A stretch of 17,192 nucleotides of DNA from JABCPE02 sp963509715 (GTDB taxonomy: Bacteria > Bacteroidota > Bacteroidia > Flavobacteriales > Weeksellaceae): assembly GCA_963509715.1 (NCBI GenBank), contig CAUPCB010000033.1, positions 1 to 17,192 of the forward strand, read 5' to 3'. The notes beneath the pieces are model-generated. The model ran no database searches. It worked only from the letters and a program-made list of their open reading frames with translations, and had not been told where the DNA came from. The stretch's first letter is position 1, and the number at the start of each line of letters is the position of its first letter. The position numbers and the translations under genes were made by a program. Below are positions 6,778-14,766 of the stretch, piece after piece.

Positions 6778-7707
6778 TTACATCGGAAAAAAAACAGCTC
6801 CTAAACCGATTATGGTCTGTTTGTGATTATAATCAATCAGAGAATCTCCATAGCCATGCGACGCCTGAAACATCATCTTGAGAGTTCCTTTGATAGGATA
6901 AATCCAAGAAAACTCCGCAAAACCTCTATTATGCTTGATGTTCAGATTATTACGCAAAACCAAAGAAAAAATATGCTTTTTCCTGGTGTAACCGATGGTA
7001 AATTCGGTTCTTCCCACATATTCCTCTATGCTGGGATTATCATCATCATCCCCTTTTTCGGTAAATCGCTGCCATAATTTATTGGTAATGGCAAAATCTC
7101 CCCACTCAAAAGCAGTCATGAGAATAAGCCTGTTCCAGCTTCGTGAGAGCAGTTCCTCCTTTCCATTAGACTGGTGATTTACGGATATTCCTGCCATTTT
7201 AATTCTAAATTTCCCAGCGGATAGGTTCAGCGGATAGATGAACATCAGCTCCGGCTCGTAGTTAGTCTCGCGGAAAGGGCGGGACATTTTACCGTTATAA
7301 ACCTGCCAAAAAGACTGCTGGGTAAAACCTACCCAAAGGTCTCCCTTATTCCAAAAAGCACCCTGTAACACCTTGGCTTTCAGACTAACCTGAAATTTTG
7401 CTTCTATATTTTGAAAGTTTTTATATTCTGGAACTTCTCGGTTGGCATTCAGGCTCACAGGCTGTCTATTAGGAAGACTTGAATATCTGGAAAGAATGAT
7501 ATAATTGGGTCTATGCGCTTTCAGACTAAAAGTTCCGCGTTTATAAGGTTCTCTCAGCTCCCACATGCGGTCTATGGGTTCAGAAAAACCTCCTTTGAAA
7601 ATAGATGTATCTGGATTTTCTTGTGCGGTCTGTAATGTGTCTTTTTCCTGCGAAAACACCACAATATTCATCAGCAAGGATAAAAATAAAAGTATTTTTT
7701 GGCTCAT
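6778..7707 (-). CDS. pldA: Outer-membrane phospholipase A (OMPLA family)
   Basis: A 309-residue outer-membrane beta-barrel that should hydrolyse phospholipids in the outer leaflet, calcium-dependent and active as a dimer in known members. Residues 1-19 are a signal peptide (cleavage near VFSQ). The active-site triad is visible with the same spacing as E. coli PldA: H178 and S180 in VNHQSNG and N192 in SRSWNR. An N-terminal FSEPIDRMWELREPYKRGTF segment and SLKAHRPNYIILSRY resemble the conserved 'KPNYIL' region of the family. The last residue pattern (AVFFPM) ends a barrel strand. The ATG at 7707 is preferred over an in-frame TTG at 7725, since the latter would add a polar extension before the signal peptide and overlap rnz. 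It starts 14 nt after the rnz stop. Confidence 0.92.
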   Translation of the reverse strand: MSQKILLFLSLLMNIVVFSQEKDTLQTAQENPDTSIFKGGFSEPIDRMWELREPYKRGTFSLKAHRPNYIILSRYSSLPNRQPVSLNANREVPEYKNFQNIEAKFQVSLKAKVLQGAFWNKGDLWVGFTQQSFWQVYNGKMSRPFRETNYEPELMFIYPLNLSAGKFRIKMAGISVNHQSNGKEELLSRSWNRLILMTAFEWGDFAITNKLWQRFTEKGDDDDNPSIEEYVGRTEFTIGYTRKKHIFSLVLRNNLNIKHNRGFAEFSWIYPIKGTLKMMFQASHGYGDSLIDYNHKQTIIGLGAVFFPM

Positions 7708-7721
7708 TATTTTAGTTAATC

Positions 7722-8639
7722 TCAATTTATTTCTACGCGTTCTAAGGCTTTGGGAAGGAAGGTATTTTTGAATACAACTTTGGCTTCTTCTAAAAACACT
7801 GAATAATCCGTATACCGATTAGAAAAATGCCCTAAAATCAATTTTTTCACTTTGGCTTTTTTTGCAATTTCTGCCGCCTCTACCGCGGTGGAATGCCCTG
7901 TATGTTTGGCCAAATCCTTTAAATCATCTAAAAAAGTTGCCTCATGATAGAGCAAGTTTGCACCTTCAATAATCGGAATTACCGACTCCAAATAGCGGGT
8001 ATCACTACAAAAAGCATAAGAAACAGATGCATCGGGCGGAGTGGTAAGTGTTTCATTTTTAAGAACATAGCTATCACTCAGGACAAAATCTTTTCCTCGT
8101 TTGATGTTGTGATAATCACAGATTTCTATTTCTGGATATTTGGCGATTTCATTCATATTCAGGTGGCGCTCCTTTGGTTTTTCCTTGAAAAGATAGCCAT
8201 TGCAGTAAATCCTGTGGTTCAGCGGAATGGTATAAACTTCCACCTTGCTGTCTTCGAAGACAAGCACGGATTCTTTTCCCTTCAATTCATGAAAAACCAA
8301 TTCAAATCCCTTGTTGGTCTCGGTAAGCCTCAGCACGGTTTCTATCAGCTCCTGAATGCCCACTGGCCCATAAATATGCAGCGGCGTTTCCCTGCCGAGC
8401 AGCTGAAAGGACGAGATAAGCCCTGGAAGCCCGAAACAATGGTCGCCATGGAGATGAGAAATAAAAATATGATTGATTTTAGAAAATTTAGCTTTGGCTT
8501 TTCTCAGCTGCACCTGTGTTCCCTCGCCACAGTCTATCAGAAAATGCCGTTCTGCCATTTCCAAAAGCTGTGCCGTAGGCGAGGAAGTCACGGTAGGTAT
8601 GGCAGAATTAAAACCTAAAATGGTAAGAAATGCGCTCAA
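7722..8639 (-). CDS. rnz: Ribonuclease Z (TTG start)
   Basis: A 305-residue metallo-beta-lactamase-fold endonuclease that removes 3' trailers from tRNA precursors. The zinc motif is HLHGDH at residues 62-67 within FISHLHGDHCFGLPG. Other marks are the N-terminal LTILGFNSAIPT with DCGEGTQVQLRKA, a YAFCSDTRY segment, YHEATFL, and HSTAVEAAEIAKKAKVKKLILGHFSNRY at the C-terminal side. Length matches the short bacterial form. The reading frame has a stop codon 24 nt upstream of the TTG at 8639 and no ATG between; TTG gives MSAFLTILGFN, which aligns with the usual start of family members. It opens the minus-strand row rnz, pldA, TIGR02757, DUF4268. Confidence 0.93.
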   Translation of the reverse strand: MSAFLTILGFNSAIPTVTSSPTAQLLEMAERHFLIDCGEGTQVQLRKAKAKFSKINHIFISHLHGDHCFGLPGLISSFQLLGRETPLHIYGPVGIQELIETVLRLTETNKGFELVFHELKGKESVLVFEDSKVEVYTIPLNHRIYCNGYLFKEKPKERHLNMNEIAKYPEIEICDYHNIKRGKDFVLSDSYVLKNETLTTPPDASVSYAFCSDTRYLESVIPIIEGANLLYHEATFLDDLKDLAKHTGHSTAVEAAEIAKKAKVKKLILGHFSNRYTDYSVFLEEAKVVFKNTFLPKALERVEIN

Positions 8640-8738
8640 TGTCTTTAATATTTTAAGCGACTAATATACGGAATCTTTCTTTTTTAATGAAATATAAAAT
8701 AAGGCGCTGGCTTTGTTTATGGATTTAATATTTTTGGT
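8640..8738. other. Divergent intergenic region between rnz and the M16 protease
   Basis: Apart from the M16 promoter to its right, this holds no gene. On the minus strand two near-matches to TAnnTTTG that could serve rnz are TATATTAG (about 8664-8671) and TATATTTC (about 8691-8698); each differs from the consensus at one base and neither has a well-placed TTG. I cannot choose between them. Confidence 0.4.
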
Positions 8739-8746
8739 TACCTTTG
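8739..8746 (+). promoter_or_regulatory. Probable -7 element for the M16 protease gene
   Basis: TACCTTTG fits TAnnTTTG exactly and lies 21 nt before the chosen ATG. The nearest upstream TTG (8713-8715) is 23 nt away, somewhat longer than usual, so the -33 part is uncertain. Confidence 0.6.
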
Positions 8747-8767
8747 TTTCCATTTAAATTTAATTTT

Positions 8768-11692
8768 ATGAAAAAAGTTTTAACCACATTAGCATTAGCA
8801 TTGATGATGAATACTATTCAAGCGCAAAACTATGAGGAGATAAAACATACGGACAAAAATGGTTTTTCGTATGTTATGGTTTCTAATGATGAAAACGGAG
8901 TGAGAGTCTATACTCTGAAAAACGGACTAAAAGTTTATTTAGCGAAAAACTCTGATGCACCGCGAATCCAGACCTATATCCCTGTGAGAACGGGAAGTAA
9001 TAACGACCCTGCTGACAATACAGGGCTGGCTCACTATCTGGAGCACATGATGTTCAAAGGAACTTCTAAAATAGGAACGCAGAACTGGGCAAAAGAGAAA
9101 AAATACATAAAACAAATTTCTGACCTCTATGAACAGCACAAGGCAGAAAAAAACACTGAAAAGAAAAAAGAAATTTACAAAAAAATAGATGCCATCTCTA
9201 AAGAAGCATCTAAATATGCCATTGCCAACGAATACGACAAGGCGATTTCTTCCCTTGGAGCTACTGGGACTAACGCCCACACTTGGCTGGATGAAACGGT
9301 TTATAAAAACAATATCCCAAGCAACGAGCTGGAAAAATGGTTCAAAGTAGAGCAAGAGCGATTCTCTGAACTGGTTCTAAGGCTGTTCCACACCGAGCTG
9401 GAAGCTGTTTATGAGGAGTTTAACCGAGGACAAGACAACGACGGCCGACTGATGAGCTACGAGCTGATGGACGCCCTATTCCCTACGCACCCAAACGGAC
9501 AGCAGACCACTATCGGGAAGTCTGAGCATCTAAAAAACCCTTCTATGGTGGCTATTCACAAGTATTTCAATGAATACTATGTACCGAACAACTATGCGCT
9601 GGTGCTGGTAGGAGATTTGGATTTTGATAAGACTATTCTTTTGGCTCAGAAATATTTCGGAAACTTTAAACCTAAAGCTTTACCGAAAAAATCACAAATC
9701 GTAGAAAAGCCAATGGACAAAATCGTGAAAAGAGTGGTAAAAAGCCCTTCTGCACCACGATTACAAATGGCATGGAGAACAGACAGCTACGGAACAAAAG
9801 AAGCAAGAATGGCTGAGCTGACAGCACAGATTCTCAGCACCAACAGCAATGATGCAGGACTTCTAGATTTAAACCTAAACCAAAAGCAAAAAGTACTTCG
9901 CGCGATGGCGTATGTGCTTCCGTTCAAACAATACGGATATTTGGCGCTTTCTGCTGTACCAAAGGAAAACCAGTCACTAGATGAGGCGAAAAACCTTCTT
10001 TTGGAACAAATAGATTTGGTTAAAAAAGGAGAATTCCCAGACTGGATGCTGACTGCCATCATCAACGATATGAAAAAAGACCGCCTAAAAGGCTGGGAAA
10101 CAGCTGACGGGCTAGCTTCATCACTATACAATACCTACATCCGCGAGAGAAGCTGGGAGCAGGAGCTGGAAGACATTCAGGAGTATGAAAAAATCACAAA
10201 AGCGGATATTGTAAAATTTGCGAATGATTTCTTTAAGGATAATTATGCGATTATCTACAAAGAAAAAGGCGATAATGACAAGCTTATCCGTGTGGAAAAC
10301 CCTGGAATCACACCGATAGAGCTAAACAGAGAGGCTCAGTCTCCGTTCCTAAAATCTATACTGAACGAGAAAGTAGAGGAAATAAAGCCTGTTTTCGTGG
10401 ATTATCAAAAAGAAATAAAAACGGACAACATCAATGGCGTGAAGCTGAGCTTTATCCAGAACAAGAAGAATAATCTGGCTCAGATGAACTATATTTTCCC
10501 ATTCGGAACGGATAATAATAAGGAACTTTCTGTGGCGTTTACTTTGTTTGATTATTTAGGAACGGACAAATACAGCCCAGAGGAACTGAAAAAAGAATTC
10601 TTTAAACTTGGTATCAATCACGGAATCCGTATAGACAAAGACCGTATCAGTATTACTTTGTCTGGTTTGGAAGAGAATTTAGCGAAAGGTGCAGAGCTGT
10701 TTGACCACTGGATCAGAAATGTGAAAGCTGATGAAAACATATATAAAACGGTGGTAAATACCATTTTAGAATCTCGTGAAGTAGCCAAAAAAGATAAGAG
10801 AAACATCATGGCGGCGCTTACCAGCTATGCGAGATACGGCAAGAACTCCAGATTCAGAGATGTGGTGAGCAAGGAACGCCTTCTTTCGGCGAAAGCAGAG
10901 GATTTCGTATCTATGGCGAAAAACCTAGTAAATGCGCCATACGAAGTATTTTTCTACGGAAAAGATTTGGAGAAATTCAAGAAAAACCTAAGCCCGATTA
11001 TCAAAAAATCTAATGCGAAATACGACCTTCCTGCGGCTAAAATCTATGCTGAGCCGAGCACAGACGGAAAAGTGTATTTCACAAACTATGATATGGTACA
11101 GGTGGAAATGAGCAAAGTGGGAAGAGGCGAAACCGTAGACCTGAAAGACTTTGGGAAATCCAGCGTTTTCAATGAGTATTTCGGTTCTGGGCTTTCATCT
11201 ATCGTATTTCAGGAAATCCGCGAGGCTCGTTCTTTAGCGTATTCTGCGTATGTGAACTATTCCCGCTCTAGCGAAAAAGGAAAGCATGACTATGTGGTAA
11301 ACTACATAGGAACACAGGCGAACAAGCTGGGACAAGCCGTAGAAGCGATGAACGGACTGATGGCAAATCTTCCACAGATTCCAGCACAGTTTGACAATGC
11401 TAAAAACTCTTCGCTCAAGCAGATAGCATCACAGAGACTGACTAAACAGAATATCTATTTCAACTATCTGGCAACGCAGAAATTAGGATTTAACCACGAT
11501 ATTCGTAAAGATGTCTATGCTGAAATCCAAAATCTAGATTTGGCGAAGTTGACCAATTTCTACAACCAAAAGATAAAGTCGATAAGCTACAATACGGCTA
11601 TCATAGGGAAGAAAGAAAACCTTGATATGGCGGCTATCAGCAAAATGGGAGAATTCGTAGAGGTAAGCCTCGAAGAAATTTTCGGATACTAG
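8768..11692 (+). CDS. Exported M16 family zinc metalloprotease
   Basis: A 974-residue two-domain M16 (pitrilysin/insulysin-like) peptidase. Residues 1-20 are a signal peptide ending IQAQ, so the enzyme is exported, probably to the periplasm. The inverted zinc motif HYLEH is at 89-93 (GLAHYLEHMMFKG) and the third ligand is expected at E216/E217 in TELEAVYEEFNRG. An insertion rich in Lys and Glu (about 108-150) lies between the motif and NAHTWLDETVY. The second half (about 540-974) repeats the M16 fold without a zinc motif, as usual for the inactive partner half; it shows RYGKNSRFRDVVSKE and QEIREARSLAYSAY. I chose the ATG at 8768 because the in-frame TTG upstream overlaps the promoter. The gene is monocistronic. 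Likely substrates are peptides, but none can be named. Confidence 0.95.
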   Translation: MKKVLTTLALALMMNTIQAQNYEEIKHTDKNGFSYVMVSNDENGVRVYTLKNGLKVYLAKNSDAPRIQTYIPVRTGSNNDPADNTGLAHYLEHMMFKGTSKIGTQNWAKEKKYIKQISDLYEQHKAEKNTEKKKEIYKKIDAISKEASKYAIANEYDKAISSLGATGTNAHTWLDETVYKNNIPSNELEKWFKVEQERFSELVLRLFHTELEAVYEEFNRGQDNDGRLMSYELMDALFPTHPNGQQTTIGKSEHLKNPSMVAIHKYFNEYYVPNNYALVLVGDLDFDKTILLAQKYFGNFKPKALPKKSQIVEKPMDKIVKRVVKSPSAPRLQMAWRTDSYGTKEARMAELTAQILSTNSNDAGLLDLNLNQKQKVLRAMAYVLPFKQYGYLALSAVPKENQSLDEAKNLLLEQIDLVKKGEFPDWMLTAIINDMKKDRLKGWETADGLASSLYNTYIRERSWEQELEDIQEYEKITKADIVKFANDFFKDNYAIIYKEKGDNDKLIRVENPGITPIELNREAQSPFLKSILNEKVEEIKPVFVDYQKEIKTDNINGVKLSFIQNKKNNLAQMNYIFPFGTDNNKELSVAFTLFDYLGTDKYSPEELKKEFFKLGINHGIRIDKDRISITLSGLEENLAKGAELFDHWIRNVKADENIYKTVVNTILESREVAKKDKRNIMAALTSYARYGKNSRFRDVVSKERLLSAKAEDFVSMAKNLVNAPYEVFFYGKDLEKFKKNLSPIIKKSNAKYDLPAAKIYAEPSTDGKVYFTNYDMVQVEMSKVGRGETVDLKDFGKSSVFNEYFGSGLSSIVFQEIREARSLAYSAYVNYSRSSEKGKHDYVVNYIGTQANKLGQAVEAMNGLMANLPQIPAQFDNAKNSSLKQIASQRLTKQNIYFNYLATQKLGFNHDIRKDVYAEIQNLDLAKLTNFYNQKIKSISYNTAIIGKKENLDMAAISKMGEFVEVSLEEIFGY

Positions 11693-11706
11693 ACCTTGTC
11701 TAAACA

Positions 11707-11737
11707 AAAGACCTTACAAGTTTGTAAGGTCTTTTTT
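11707..11737 (+). terminator. Rho-independent terminator after the M16 protease
   Basis: AAAGACCTTACA (11707-11718) and TGTAAGGTCTTT (11723-11734) form a perfect 12-bp stem with an AGTT loop and a T tail. It ends the M16 transcript before the TonB-receptor locus. Confidence 0.92.
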
Positions 11738-11777
11738 ATTTTTTGCAAATTATCTTATTTAGAATGAATAAAAATAG

Positions 11778-11785
11778 TATCTTTG
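11778..11785 (+). promoter_or_regulatory. Probable -7 element for the TonB-receptor operon
   Basis: TATCTTTG fits TAnnTTTG exactly and lies 27 nt before the ATG. No TTG stands at the usual -33 distance; instead a partly symmetrical AT-rich stretch, TTATT-7nt-AATAA (11755-11771), occupies that place and could bind a regulator such as Fur. The operator idea is a guess. Confidence 0.55.
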
Positions 11786-11812
11786 CCAAAAATTTTATTT
11801 AACGATTTATTC

Positions 11813-13993
11813 ATGAAAAAAATAATTATAGGAGCTACATTATTAGCAGGATTTGTAAATATAAATGCCCAAACCGCTAAAAAAGACAGCTTGAAAGAAA
11901 AACAAATAGAGGAAGTAGAACTATTTGGAGAAAGAGGAAAGCAAAACAAAGGTATGGAGGTTATTACCCGTATTCCTTTAAAAATAAGAGACCAAATCCA
12001 GAGTATTTCTGTGATTTCGGATAGAGCCATTGCAGAAATGGGAGCGCTCAACATCACAGATGCAGCCAAAAATATCCCAGGTGTAGTGCTGTTCAGCACT
12101 TATGGAGGCGGGGCAGAGTCTATGTCCATCCGTGGTTATAGAGGAACTCCTGTCCTAAAAAACGGCGTACTGATGAATTCTGATTTCCGTACAAGTTCCA
12201 TGCTTACTGATATGCAGGGAGTAGAGAACATCCAAGTAATCCGAGGTTCTGCGGCAATTACTCAGGGAATTGGTTCTGCTTTGGGAGCTGCCGGCGGAGT
12301 CATTAACATCACAACTAAAAAACCTAAATTCCAAAACGCAGGAAATGTAGGTTTCCGATACGGAAGCTGGAATTTATTCCGCCCCACAGTAGATTTCCAA
12401 AGAGTTTTGGACAGCGAAGGGAAAGTTGCCATTCGGTTCAATGCTGCTTACCAGCATAACGAATCCTTTACTGACTATGTGAAGGGAGAAAGGGTGTATG
12501 TAAATCCTTCCGTAGCATTCCGGCCAGACAACAAAACGGAAATCATTGCGGAGATGGACTATATGTACAACAAGAGAACTCCCAACCGAGGAACTGTAAA
12601 TTTAGCTCCAAATAATGTAAATGCCATCTATGAGCTTCCTAAAAATAAATTTTTAGGCTTCGCCTCTGACAATGTAAAAACAAAAGCCTTTAATTTTGGA
12701 ATTTACGCCGATAGAAAACTTAGCGAACATTTCCGCGTAAGAGTGGCTTATCTACAAGGCGACAATAGCGAAGAAGGAGTATCCACAGGGCGTCTATCCA
12801 CTGTTGGAGACCCCGTAAGTAACTATGCTCTGAGAAAGAGAACTGTTGCTAAAAGCGGCGGAGAAGACCACAGCAAAGTATTCCAAGCTGATTTCATAGG
12901 ACATGAACTAAAAACAGGAATTCTGAAACACACTTTCCAGCTTGGTTTTGACTGGAAAGAGTCTTATACTACTACCAATACTTACAGCGGAGGCTATAAA
13001 GAACTCTCCCCTATTGATGTAACCGGCACTGTTTCTAACATCCTGCCTTCCAATGTAGATATTCATTCTTGGACGAAAACAAGAAGTTCCTCTTCTCCTA
13101 AATCCCCTATCTACGGGCTGATGGCTCAGGAAGTAATGTCCATCGGGAAATATGTAAAAGCCATCTTAGGCGTGAGATACAGCTCTTACCAAGGAAATAA
13201 TCAAAAAGGTAAGAAATTCGCTTGGGATCCTTCTTTCGGTATTATGATATCGCCGTTTTTAGAAAATGTAAATCTCTACGCTTCCTATACCACTACCACA
13301 GGCCTTAGAGGAAATGACAACCCTCTGCAAGGCGGCGGGACAGTAGGAGCTTCTGTAACAAGACAATGGGAAGCGGGTATCAAATCCGATTGGTTTGAAG
13401 AAAAACTGAGATTCAATGTCAATTTCTATTCAATGGATATGAATAATCTATCCTATGAACTCTTAAACCCTATAACAGAAAGAGGAATAGGAATCTATGA
13501 TTTCGCAGGAGACCTTACCAGAAAAGGAGTAGAAATAGACCTCATCGGTAAAATCCTCCCAGAGCTGGAAGTCATGGCGGGATATTCTTACCTTGATGCT
13601 AAATACCACGACAGCCCTGCTTATGTAAACGGCTCCAGACCGATGATGGCGGCTAAAAACACCGCAAACGGCTGGCTGAACTATACTTTCCGAAGCGGCG
13701 TGCTGAAAGGGCTCAGTTTCGGGGGAGGGATCTACTATGTAGGCGAAAGACCAGTGAACGAATACACACAGAAAACCATCATCCACAATACCAAACCAGG
13801 CGAGAAACCATTTATGCTGAACGCCTACACCACCATAAACGCACAGATAGGCTACACCTACAAAAACGCCAGCATCCGTGTGTTTGCCAATAACTTGACC
13901 GATGCCATAGGATACAACGCCTACTACCGTGGTGGTTTCCTTAACAGAAACGACCCGAGAAACTTCGCGGTGCAGATAAATTATAAATTCTAA
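11813..13993 (+). CDS. TonB-dependent siderophore-type outer-membrane receptor
   Basis: A 726-residue outer-membrane transporter driven by TonB. Residues 1-20 are a signal peptide (FVNINAQ). A TonB-box-like IEEVELFGE follows at 32-40 with no carboxypeptidase-like N-terminal domain, so it is not SusC-like. The plug spans about 57-172, with SIRGYRGTPVLKNGVLM, VENIQVIRGSAAITQGIG and AAGGVINITTKKPK. The rest is the 22-strand barrel, ending in the typical NFAVQINYKF. The form of the plug and the C-terminal YNAYYRGGFLNRNDPRNFAVQ match ferric-siderophore receptors (FhuA/FhuE/FpvA type). I used the ATG at 11813 because it opens the signal peptide. The lipoprotein gene starts 21 nt after its stop, and a PepSY gene follows, supporting a role in iron uptake. 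The ligand cannot be read. Confidence 0.93.
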   Translation: MKKIIIGATLLAGFVNINAQTAKKDSLKEKQIEEVELFGERGKQNKGMEVITRIPLKIRDQIQSISVISDRAIAEMGALNITDAAKNIPGVVLFSTYGGGAESMSIRGYRGTPVLKNGVLMNSDFRTSSMLTDMQGVENIQVIRGSAAITQGIGSALGAAGGVINITTKKPKFQNAGNVGFRYGSWNLFRPTVDFQRVLDSEGKVAIRFNAAYQHNESFTDYVKGERVYVNPSVAFRPDNKTEIIAEMDYMYNKRTPNRGTVNLAPNNVNAIYELPKNKFLGFASDNVKTKAFNFGIYADRKLSEHFRVRVAYLQGDNSEEGVSTGRLSTVGDPVSNYALRKRTVAKSGGEDHSKVFQADFIGHELKTGILKHTFQLGFDWKESYTTTNTYSGGYKELSPIDVTGTVSNILPSNVDIHSWTKTRSSSSPKSPIYGLMAQEVMSIGKYVKAILGVRYSSYQGNNQKGKKFAWDPSFGIMISPFLENVNLYASYTTTTGLRGNDNPLQGGGTVGASVTRQWEAGIKSDWFEEKLRFNVNFYSMDMNNLSYELLNPITERGIGIYDFAGDLTRKGVEIDLIGKILPELEVMAGYSYLDAKYHDSPAYVNGSRPMMAAKNTANGWLNYTFRSGVLKGLSFGGGIYYVGERPVNEYTQKTIIHNTKPGEKPFMLNAYTTINAQIGYTYKNASIRVFANNLTDAIGYNAYYRGGFLNRNDPRNFAVQINYKF

Positions 13994-14014
13994 TCAACAT
14001 TAAATAAATTCAAA

Positions 14015-14686
14015 ATGAAACTATCCCATTTATTTTACACAGGACTTTTGGCTTCCGCAGTAGTGGTATCATGCCAAAAGAAAGAAGATAAACCGGCGGG
14101 GCAGAACGAAACAAAAAAAGAAGAACCTGCCGATAAAAAGAGAAAACCGCTTGATTTCGCTCCCGTAAAAGCCGAGCTGAAATTAGATGCAGAAAAGGAA
14201 ACGCAGTTTGACGAAATCACAGCTAAATTCCAAAAAATGCGCGAAGAAAGCTTCCAAGCGGCCAAGCAGTCCGGCAAAATGGACAGAGTAGCTTTAGGCA
14301 TTAAAAATGAGGAAATCTCCAAACAGCAGGCGGAGGAAATGAGCAAAGTGCTGAGCCCGGAACAAATGGAAATCTTCAACAAATTCGTGGATGAAAACTC
14401 TCGAAAAAGACCAAGATACAACGATGAACTTCTGGCTAAAATCCAAAAAGAAGCTCAGCTTTCTGACGAACAAATGAAAGTAGTAAATGCTGCCAATGAT
14501 GCTTTTGAAAAATCTTTCAATGATGCGCATGATGTCTACCATGGAAACAATGATTTAGCCAAAGAATACTGGGAGAAGTTTGACACCCAGCGAAAAGCTG
14601 TTATCAAGAAAACACTTTCTCCAGAGCAGTATACTAAATTTGAGGAAGTAGTAAAAGAAGTGAACTTCAAGCCAAGAAAGAAATAA
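14015..14686 (+). CDS. Lipoprotein with two Spy/CpxP-like LSPEQ modules
   Basis: A 223-residue lipoprotein: signal sequence 1-19, lipidated C20 (AVVVSC), then a charged disordered linker to about residue 45. The remainder is nearly all helical and appears to be an internal duplication. Module one runs from LKLDAEKETQFDEI to LSPEQMEIFNKF, and module two from LSDEQMKVVNAA to LSPEQYTKFEEV; each begins and ends with an L-x-x-E-x helix start and contains a long amphipathic helix. This pattern resembles the LTxxQ motif of the Spy/CpxP/ZraP group of periplasmic chaperones and metal-responsive proteins, but the match is by eye only. It sits between a TonB receptor and a PepSY protein, 21 nt after the receptor, so it is likely a partner in the same uptake function. 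Function is otherwise unknown. Confidence 0.85.
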   Translation: MKLSHLFYTGLLASAVVVSCQKKEDKPAGQNETKKEEPADKKRKPLDFAPVKAELKLDAEKETQFDEITAKFQKMREESFQAAKQSGKMDRVALGIKNEEISKQQAEEMSKVLSPEQMEIFNKFVDENSRKRPRYNDELLAKIQKEAQLSDEQMKVVNAANDAFEKSFNDAHDVYHGNNDLAKEYWEKFDTQRKAVIKKTLSPEQYTKFEEVVKEVNFKPRKK

Positions 14687-14704
14687 TATTTTTTCATTTT
14701 ACTT

Positions 14705-14712
14705 TATATTTG
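14705..14712 (+). promoter_or_regulatory. Possible internal promoter before the PepSY gene
   Basis: TATATTTG is an exact TAnnTTTG, 54 nt before the chosen ATG of the PepSY gene. There is no TTG at the right distance upstream, and a hairpin begins two bases after it, so whether this start is used is open. Confidence 0.45.
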
Positions 14713-14713
14713 C

Positions 14714-14744
14714 AGCACTAAGGCAAAACTATTGTCTTAGTGCT
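14714..14744 (+). repeat. Long inverted repeat (hairpin) in the lipoprotein-PepSY gap
   Basis: AGCACTAAGGCAA (14714-14726) and TTGTCTTAGTGCT (14732-14744) pair over 13 positions, one a G-U wobble, around the loop AACTA. The T-rich tail after it (TCTTTC) is interrupted, so it is a weak terminator at best. It could be a partial terminator of the receptor/lipoprotein mRNA, a 5' stem on the PepSY mRNA, or a DNA operator, since the transcription start predicted from TATATTTG falls in its left arm. Confidence 0.75.
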
Positions 14745-14766
14745 TCTTTCATCAAATCATCAAAAT

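Noticed and set aside
7944..8618. A 224-residue open frame on the plus strand
   Set aside because: It lies wholly inside rnz on the other strand, shows no domain pattern, and rnz is certain from its zinc motif.
8744..8767. An upstream TTG start extending the M16 protease by eight residues
   Set aside because: The codon overlaps the -7 element, so it would not be in the mRNA, and it would place extra residues before a normal signal peptide.
11692..11702. A short inverted repeat AGAC-CTT-GTCT just before the M16 terminator
   Set aside because: Four base pairs without a T run; the real terminator follows directly.
14035..14421. A 128-residue minus-strand frame rich in Ser, Ala, Leu and Phe
   Set aside because: It is the mirror of the Lys/Glu-rich lipoprotein codons; hydrophobicity is an artefact of reading them backwards.
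14740..14766. An upstream GTG start for the PepSY protein
   Set aside because: It lies in the right arm of the hairpin; the ATG at 14767 gives the basic N-terminus usual for this family.
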